A stretch of DNA of 8,754 nucleotides, taken from assembly GCA_030593645.1 (NCBI GenBank), contig JAUVGT010000206.1, positions 1 through 8,754 of the forward strand, written 5' to 3'. Position numbers and translations under genes: made by a program. A model generated the notes under the pieces. It saw nothing but the letters and a program-made list of their open reading frames with translations. It had not been told where the DNA came from and did not search any database. Position 1 is the first letter of the stretch. Each line of letters begins with the position of its first letter. Source of the DNA: Deltaproteobacteria bacterium. Its GTDB lineage: Bacteria > Desulfobacterota > Desulfobacteria > Desulfobacterales > JAUVGT01. Shown one piece after another: positions 4,998-8,754 of this stretch.

Positions 4998-5263
4998 CAG
5001 AGTTTAACCTCTCTTTTTGTTTCTTTTTTTCTGGCCTCATATATGGAATCTACCATCTCATCAAGTTGGCCATCCATGTCGGGTAATGCACCACGCGCTT
5101 TAATCAGACCTTCGGCATTGATATCGATATCAGCCAATGGAATAACCATGGCCACTCTTTTTCCCTTTTTTGTGACGATAAACCTCTCTTTTTTATATAT
5201 AATTCGATTAATGATTTCTGAAAATTTTGCTTTGGCCTCGGTAAGGGTCAATTCTTTTTTCAT
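4997..5263 (-). CDS. Phd/YefM-type antitoxin of the VapC pair
   Basis: The 88-aa antitoxin begins at 5263 because GGAGG stands 5-6 bases before that ATG on the minus strand; the ATG 12 bases further upstream overlaps the binding site itself. Residues 1-55 (LTEAKAKFSEIINRI, then FIVTKKGKRVAMVIPL) are a Phd_YefM DNA-binding and dimerisation fold. The tail from about 60 is charged and flexible, as expected for the part that wraps the toxin. It should neutralise VapC and repress its own promoter through the inverted repeat at 5281-5315. It is first in a two-gene operon and overlaps vapC by one base. Phd-type antitoxins paired with PIN toxins are common. Confidence 0.9.
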   Translation of the reverse strand: MKKELTLTEAKAKFSEIINRIIYKKERFIVTKKGKRVAMVIPLADIDINAEGLIKARGALPDMDGQLDEMVDSIYEARKKETKREVKL

Positions 5264-5280
5264 TGTTACCTCCATAAAAA

Positions 5281-5324
5281 ATAGTCTATATGGTCATAAT
5301 AGTCATATAGACTATATCTGTCAA
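5281..5324 (-). promoter_or_regulatory. Promoter and operator of the toxin-antitoxin operon
   Basis: On the minus strand TTGACA (5324-5319, perfect) is followed by a 17-base spacer and TATTAT (5301-5296, 5 of 6). The predicted transcription start is about 25 bases before the antitoxin ATG. A perfect 12-bp inverted repeat, ATAGTCTATATG (5281-5292) and CATATAGACTAT (5304-5315), encloses the -10 and part of the spacer. This is the arrangement expected for autorepression by the antitoxin-toxin complex. Confidence 0.75.
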
Positions 5325-5391
5325 TACATCTTTCTTAATTATACTTTACGTTGCCCATCTTTATTCACATATCCCTATTATTCTATGCCCA

Positions 5392-5420
5392 TTGACTGGC
5401 AATGCCCCATATGTTTTATT
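5392..5420 (+). promoter_or_regulatory. Weak candidate promoter upstream of copy D
   Basis: TTGACT (5392-5397, 5 of 6), 17 bases, TTTATT (5415-5420, 4 of 6). Transcription would start near 5427, at the left junction of copy D, and would run through the whole element before reaching the RND gene at 5659. Without the element this promoter would sit close to the gene. The match is modest. Confidence 0.25.
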
Positions 5421-5428
5421 GATAAGGA

Positions 5429-5581
5429 TGACGGTTTCGTAAAAAGTCCAACTTCTGCGTTGTGCTGCATTTCGCAATCATTCAACGTACTTTAAGTACG
5501 CTTCATGATTACGAAATTTGCACGCCTTGAATTTGAACTTTTTACGAAACCGTCTATTTCGGACTTTTTACGAAACCATCA
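5429..5581 (+). repeat. Palindromic MITE-like element, copy D (short form, perfect target duplication)
   Basis: A 153-bp copy with the same ends as B and C but a simple centre, CGTAC-TTTAA-GTACG (5486-5500), in place of their insert. The imperfect palindrome runs from GACGG (5430) to CCGTC (5554). Beyond it lies a second copy of the right terminus, ending ACTTTTTACGAAACCATCA. The flanking 8-mers AAGGATGA at 5424-5431 and 5581-5588 are identical. It sits 77 bases before the RND start codon. Confidence 0.9.
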
Positions 5582-5658
5582 AGGATGAGTTGAACAAAGT
5601 AGCGGCATAAAGGATATTGCGGATAAATTCAAAGTCACCCAGCAAGGAAGAAACAGGT

Positions 5659-8082
5659 ATGTCGGAATTCAGAAAAAAAGTTGAGAGAGGTTTTGAGACT
5701 TTTGGCCATCTGGTCTATAAGTGGCGGTGGGCGGCTCTTTTATTCATGCTTTCGGTTTCAGCAGTCCTTGCCTTACAAATGCCGAGGCTCACCATGGCAA
5801 CATCCAACGAGAGTTTTCTACGCTCTGATGACCCCATTTTACTTGCATATAACAGTTTCCGCGATCAGTTCGGCCGCGATGAATTGATCATAATCGCCAT
5901 CCAGCCGCCCGATGTCTTTGACCTGAAATTTCTCAAAAAGCTTAAGGCCCTGCATGAAGACATTGAAGTAAACGTTCCCCATGTGAATGAGATCACCAGT
6001 CTTGTCAATGCCCGAAATACCCGGGGAGAGGGAGAGCTGTTAATCGTAGAGGACCTGCTGGAAAAATGGCCTCGAAACAAAGATGATCTGATGGTCCTGA
6101 AAAAGCGGGTGATGTCCAACGCTCTTTATCTCAATCGCATTATCTCCGAGGACGGTAGATTCACTACCATCATCATACAGACAAACAGTTTTTCCGACCA
6201 AGACAGTGACCTGGACGTCACGTTAGGTTTTGATGACGCTGAAAAGCCTTCTATAAATAAACAAGAAGATGAACCCGCTTTTTTGACTGAAAAAGAAAAC
6301 ACCGCCGTCGTCATGGCCGTCAGCAAGATCGTGAATCGCTATCAGGCAGATGATTTCCGGCTTTACTTAGCCGGTTCGCCTGTCGTAACAACTATGGTTA
6401 AAGTCTCGATGAAAAAGGACATGCAGCTTTTTATCATACTGGCCGTCATTACCATTGGCTTATGCCTGTTCCTGATGTTTCGCCGGTTGTCGGGGGTTGT
6501 CCTGCCGCTTTTAATTGTTCTACTTACCCTGATCTCCACACTGGGATTTATGGCCCTGACAGGTGTTCCCGTCACGACATTAACGATGGTGCTTCCATCG
6601 TTCATCCTGGCGGTTGGTGTGGGGGATTCCGTTCATATCCTTGCAATATTTTATCGCCACCTCCAGAAGACCGGTAAAAAGAAGGATTCCATCATCCACG
6701 CGATGGGGCATTCCGGACTGGCCATCGTCATGACCAGCTTGACAACCGCCGCAGGCCTTGCCTCATTTGCCACCGCCGAAGTAGCTTCTGTTGCAGACTT
6801 GGGTGCCTTTGCAGGTGTTGGTGTCATGCTGGCCCTTTTCTACTCCATTATCCTTGTCCCTGCATTAATCGCCATTATACCGATTAAAGCAAAAAGCCGG
6901 CCACAGGCTTACAGGCCAATATTAGACAGGCTTCTTGATTCGATCACGGCTTTTTCCACCGGCCACCCCAGGGCCATTGTGACCGTAAGCGCGGCACTGA
7001 TCCTCATCTCACTGATCGCCGCCGCGCAACTTAATTTTTCCCATGATGTTTTAAAGTGGCTGCCTGAAAAATCACCTGTCCGCATCGCCACACAAAAGAT
7101 CAACGATGAACTCAAGGGATCGGTCACTCTCGAGGTCATCCTGGATACAGGTCGAAAAAACGGTCTGTACGATCCGGTGATCCTCAAAAAGCTTGACCGC
7201 TTGTCAGAAGAAATCGAACGGATTGAACTGGAGAATCTGTTTGTCGGTAAGGCCTCTTCAGTTGCCGATATCCTCAAGGAGATCCATCAGGCCTTGAATG
7301 AAAACAGGCCTGAATTTTATTCCATCCCTGACAACCCAAAGCTGATTCCCCAGGAATTTCTCCTCTTTGAAAATTCCGGTTCAGACGACCTGGAGGACGT
7401 CATTGACTCCCATTTCCAGATTGCCAGGTTCACTATTAAAGTCCCCTGGCTGGATGCCCTCAAGTATGCTCCTTTCTTGAAAGATATTGAGGCCAGGTTC
7501 CGCGCCGCATTCGGTAAGGATGCCAATGTTACCATCACCGGGCTGATGACTTTGTTCTGTCGTGCCCTCACTGCGGCCATCCATTCCATGGGCAAAAGTT
7601 ACGCCATTGCCGGAGGAGTCATTACAATCATGATGATACTTCTCATTGGAAATCTCCGTATCGGCCTGATCAGCATGGTGCCCAACCTTGCTCCTATTAT
7701 TGTAATCATTGGTGTCATGGGCCTGTGCGGCCTCCCCTTGGATATGTTTACCATGCTCATCGGCTCCATTGCCATCGGTATTGTCGTCGATGATACGGTT
7801 CACTTCATGCATAATTTCAGACGTTATTATCATGAGACCGCTGATGTGACCGAAGCGGTTCGCCAGACCCTTCACACCACTGGCAGGGCGATGTTGGTTA
7901 CAAGTGTTATTTTGTCAATCGGATTTTTTGTTCTTATGTTTGCGTCCATGAATAACGTATTTTATTTTGGAATGCTTACAGGAATTACCATTTTCCTGGC
8001 CCTGTCAGCCGATTTCCTGCTGGCCCCGGCTCTGCTGGCTATGGTCATCAATCCGCATTCCCGTGACAATAAACAGGTTTGA
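5659..8082 (+). CDS. RND-superfamily exporter, MMPL/HAE3-like
   Basis: The 807-aa inner-membrane protein has the RND duplication. TM1 (24-40) is followed by a large periplasmic domain (about 41-253), then TM2-TM6 (256-409) with GVGDSVH (320-326) in TM4. The second half repeats this: TM7 (440-457), a periplasmic domain (458-645), and TM8-TM12 (647-795) with VVDDTVH (709-715) in TM10. These two acidic TM motifs correspond to the proton-relay segment of RND/MMPL proteins. Single-gene exporters of this branch move lipids, hopanoids or other hydrophobic compounds by proton motive force; the substrate here is unknown. I start at ATG 5659, 10 bases after AAGGA (5644-5648); a TTG at 5617 is in frame but poorly spaced. 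Element D lies just upstream. An unused ribosome binding site follows 45 bases after the stop, suggesting a lost partner gene. Confidence 0.92.
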   Translation: MSEFRKKVERGFETFGHLVYKWRWAALLFMLSVSAVLALQMPRLTMATSNESFLRSDDPILLAYNSFRDQFGRDELIIIAIQPPDVFDLKFLKKLKALHEDIEVNVPHVNEITSLVNARNTRGEGELLIVEDLLEKWPRNKDDLMVLKKRVMSNALYLNRIISEDGRFTTIIIQTNSFSDQDSDLDVTLGFDDAEKPSINKQEDEPAFLTEKENTAVVMAVSKIVNRYQADDFRLYLAGSPVVTTMVKVSMKKDMQLFIILAVITIGLCLFLMFRRLSGVVLPLLIVLLTLISTLGFMALTGVPVTTLTMVLPSFILAVGVGDSVHILAIFYRHLQKTGKKKDSIIHAMGHSGLAIVMTSLTTAAGLASFATAEVASVADLGAFAGVGVMLALFYSIILVPALIAIIPIKAKSRPQAYRPILDRLLDSITAFSTGHPRAIVTVSAALILISLIAAAQLNFSHDVLKWLPEKSPVRIATQKINDELKGSVTLEVILDTGRKNGLYDPVILKKLDRLSEEIERIELENLFVGKASSVADILKEIHQALNENRPEFYSIPDNPKLIPQEFLLFENSGSDDLEDVIDSHFQIARFTIKVPWLDALKYAPFLKDIEARFRAAFGKDANVTITGLMTLFCRALTAAIHSMGKSYAIAGGVITIMMILLIGNLRIGLISMVPNLAPIIVIIGVMGLCGLPLDMFTMLIGSIAIGIVVDDTVHFMHNFRRYYHETADVTEAVRQTLHTTGRAMLVTSVILSIGFFVLMFASMNNVFYFGMLTGITIFLALSADFLLAPALLAMVINPHSRDNKQV

Positions 8083-8126
8083 TATCACGTTGTGACCGGC
8101 CCGGAAAAATAAATTCATACTGTTGT

Positions 8127-8134
8127 AAAAGGAG
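8127..8134 (+). promoter_or_regulatory. Orphan ribosome binding site after the RND gene
   Basis: AAAAGGAG is a near-perfect ribosome binding site, but at the right distance there is ATT (8141), not a usual start, and that frame stops after 11 codons. It may mark the position of a deleted or broken downstream gene of the exporter operon. 8083-8182 is otherwise empty. Confidence 0.4.
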
Positions 8135-8182
8135 TAATCAATTTATCAAGGCGCGTCCCGGAATTCACTCCCATAAAAGACT

Positions 8183-8572
8183 TTATCCGCATATCCATTC
8201 TTCGGCTTCTTCGTAATTCATCGTTATTTTAATACTAAATCCTTGTGGATAAAGATCTTTTACTCCAGCCATATTTTCAAACATCCGGCTCATCCCAAAA
8301 CTGAATGAATCATCAACCACCCAAGCCGTTTTACCACCTTCACGAAATGATGACCATTTTTTGAAAATAATAATTAATTTTTCAATATGACTGGTACTTA
8401 CATTCCTCACATCCAGTTTTCTGGCATCCCATAGCATTGAGATAATACCTTTTCCCTTCATTTCTGTCATTAATTCCTTATAAAAAATTGAATATTCATC
8501 AAGGTCAAACTCCCCTGACATTTTCACGATTACATTTTTTTTGTCCCGGTTGAGTTTGTATTCAAATTGCAT
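8183..8572 (-). CDS. STAS/SpoIIAA-like protein
   Basis: The 129-aa cytosolic protein resembles the SpoIIAA-like (STAS/SEC14) family. It opens with a strand pair (FEYKLNRDKKNVIVKMSGEF split by a turn, 3-22), then helix 25-39, the strand IISMLWDARKL (43-53), helix 60-74, and the diagnostic KTAWVVDDSFSFGMSRMFE (81-99), ending EEAEEWI (121-127). Proteins of this family are small and of largely unknown role, related in fold to anti-sigma antagonists. The start at 8572 is chosen because AAAAGG lies 7 bases upstream on the minus strand; an ATG nine codons earlier has none. It is convergent with the RND gene and has no visible partner kinase. Confidence 0.78.
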   Translation of the reverse strand: MQFEYKLNRDKKNVIVKMSGEFDLDEYSIFYKELMTEMKGKGIISMLWDARKLDVRNVSTSHIEKLIIIFKKWSSFREGGKTAWVVDDSFSFGMSRMFENMAGVKDLYPQGFSIKITMNYEEAEEWICG

Positions 8573-8626
8573 TTGTAAACCTTTTATTTTACATTGCATT
8601 TTAAATAATGGAAACCAAGTAAAAAT

Positions 8627-8645
8627 CCGGGTCCAAAGGGCCCGG
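8627..8645. terminator. GC-rich terminator-like hairpin
   Basis: CCGGGTCC and GGGCCCGG form an 8-bp stem with an AAA loop. As plus-strand RNA all pairs form (one G-U) but the trailing T-run is weak (CTTTG). As minus-strand RNA there is one A-C mismatch, followed by ATTTTT. It may terminate a minus-strand gene beyond the right edge and insulate the STAS-like gene. It resembles the hairpin at 102-129. Confidence 0.4.
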
Positions 8646-8653
8646 CTTTGACT

Positions 8654-8677
8654 TGTCCGCCATAGCTTTAGCGGCGG
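8654..8677 (+). repeat. Hairpin module TGTCYGCC, right-edge copy
   Basis: Arms CCGCC and GGCGG enclose ATAGCTTTAGC. It is nearly identical to 7-28 and in the same orientation; 3485-3511 is a variant with a paired base change in the stem. No function is known. Confidence 0.6.
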
Positions 8678-8684
8678 TGGATCA

Positions 8685-8697
8685 CCCCTCTAAGGGG
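8685..8697. other. Small hairpin
   Basis: CCCCT and AGGGG with a CTA loop, followed by ATTT on the plus strand. It is short and could be a weak terminator or chance. Confidence 0.2.
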
Positions 8698-8710
8698 ATT
8701 TAACAAGTGC

Positions 8711-8745
8711 CTAAAGTGCGCTAAAGTGACTAAAATGCCTAAAGT
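8711..8745 (-). repeat. Phased ACTTTAG array, right edge
   Basis: CTAAAGT starts at 8711, 8721, 8730 (degenerate CTAAAAT) and 8739, that is ACTTTAG on the minus strand. Spacing is 10, 9 and 9 bases. It is the inverted counterpart of the array at 34-69. Confidence 0.65.
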
Positions 8746-8754
8746 TAATGAATC

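Noticed and set aside
4929..5495. Plus-strand 188-codon open frame opposite the toxin-antitoxin genes
   Set aside because: It is antisense to two convincing genes, its start lies inside the toxin gene, and its end is read from copy D.
5617..5658. TTG start extending the RND protein by 14 residues
   Set aside because: The spacing from AAAGGA is only about 2 bases and the extension is polar and unlike the family N terminus; ATG 5659 is better placed.
7381..7875. Minus-strand 164-codon open frame inside the RND gene
   Set aside because: It is the antisense shadow of transmembrane and periplasmic coding sequence, with low-complexity His/Gly/Asp content and no start signal.
1..8754. CRISPR array, tRNA or transposase gene
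   Set aside because: No regularly spaced direct repeats with unique spacers, no cloverleaf with a CCA-type end, and no DDE or serine/tyrosine recombinase ORF was found on either strand.

Overview
The window reads as intergene-rich chromosome from a Gram-negative bacterium, most likely a member of the Desulfobacterota (Desulfobacteraceae-like). That placement is inference from the gene mix (an RND/MMPL exporter, a HEAT-repeat protein, a UlaG-like metallohydrolase, a STAS-like protein, a Phd/VapC pair) and from the dense palindromic intergenic repeats. No rRNA, tRNA, CRISPR array or transposase gene is visible. Both ends of the window lie in repeat modules, so it may be a contig that broke at multi-copy repeats.

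Layout. 1-236 holds a hairpin module, a phased ACTTTAG array, an intrinsic terminator and a truncated copy (A) of a palindromic MITE-like element. 249-1052 is an MBL-fold metallohydrolase whose stop codon and last 16 residues come from copy B (1001-1190). 1354-1704 is a 116-aa protein of unknown function. Copy C (1979-2168, 188 of 190 bases identical to B) has landed between the ribosome binding site and the start codon of a GNAT acetyltransferase (2172-2750). That gene also shows an apparent 2-bp frameshift near its C terminus. 2868-3182 is a 104-aa protein of unknown family. 3183-3708 is gene-poor and holds a 16-bp end fragment of the element (E), a second composite inverted repeat and a candidate promoter. 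3709-4524 encodes a HEAT-repeat protein. 4590-5263, minus strand, is a Phd-type antitoxin/VapC toxin operon with a near-consensus promoter and a perfect 12-bp inverted-repeat operator. Copy D (5429-5581) precedes an 807-aa RND exporter (5659-8082). An orphan ribosome binding site follows that gene. 8183-8572, minus strand, is a STAS/SpoIIAA-like protein. The right edge carries the same hairpin module and an ACTTTAG array in the opposite orientation.

How it fits together. The genes form no single pathway. The unifying theme is a family of at least five same-orientation palindromic elements that punctuate the genes, with 8-bp target duplications of pattern ANNNNTGA at the copies where both ends survive. 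They change the genes they touch: one gains a new C-terminal tail, one loses its ribosome binding site, and one may gain a long hairpin in its leader. The near-identical B and C copies flank a 788-bp unit in direct orientation. Homologous recombination could delete or duplicate it. I see no transposase in the window, so mobilisation in trans is inferred.
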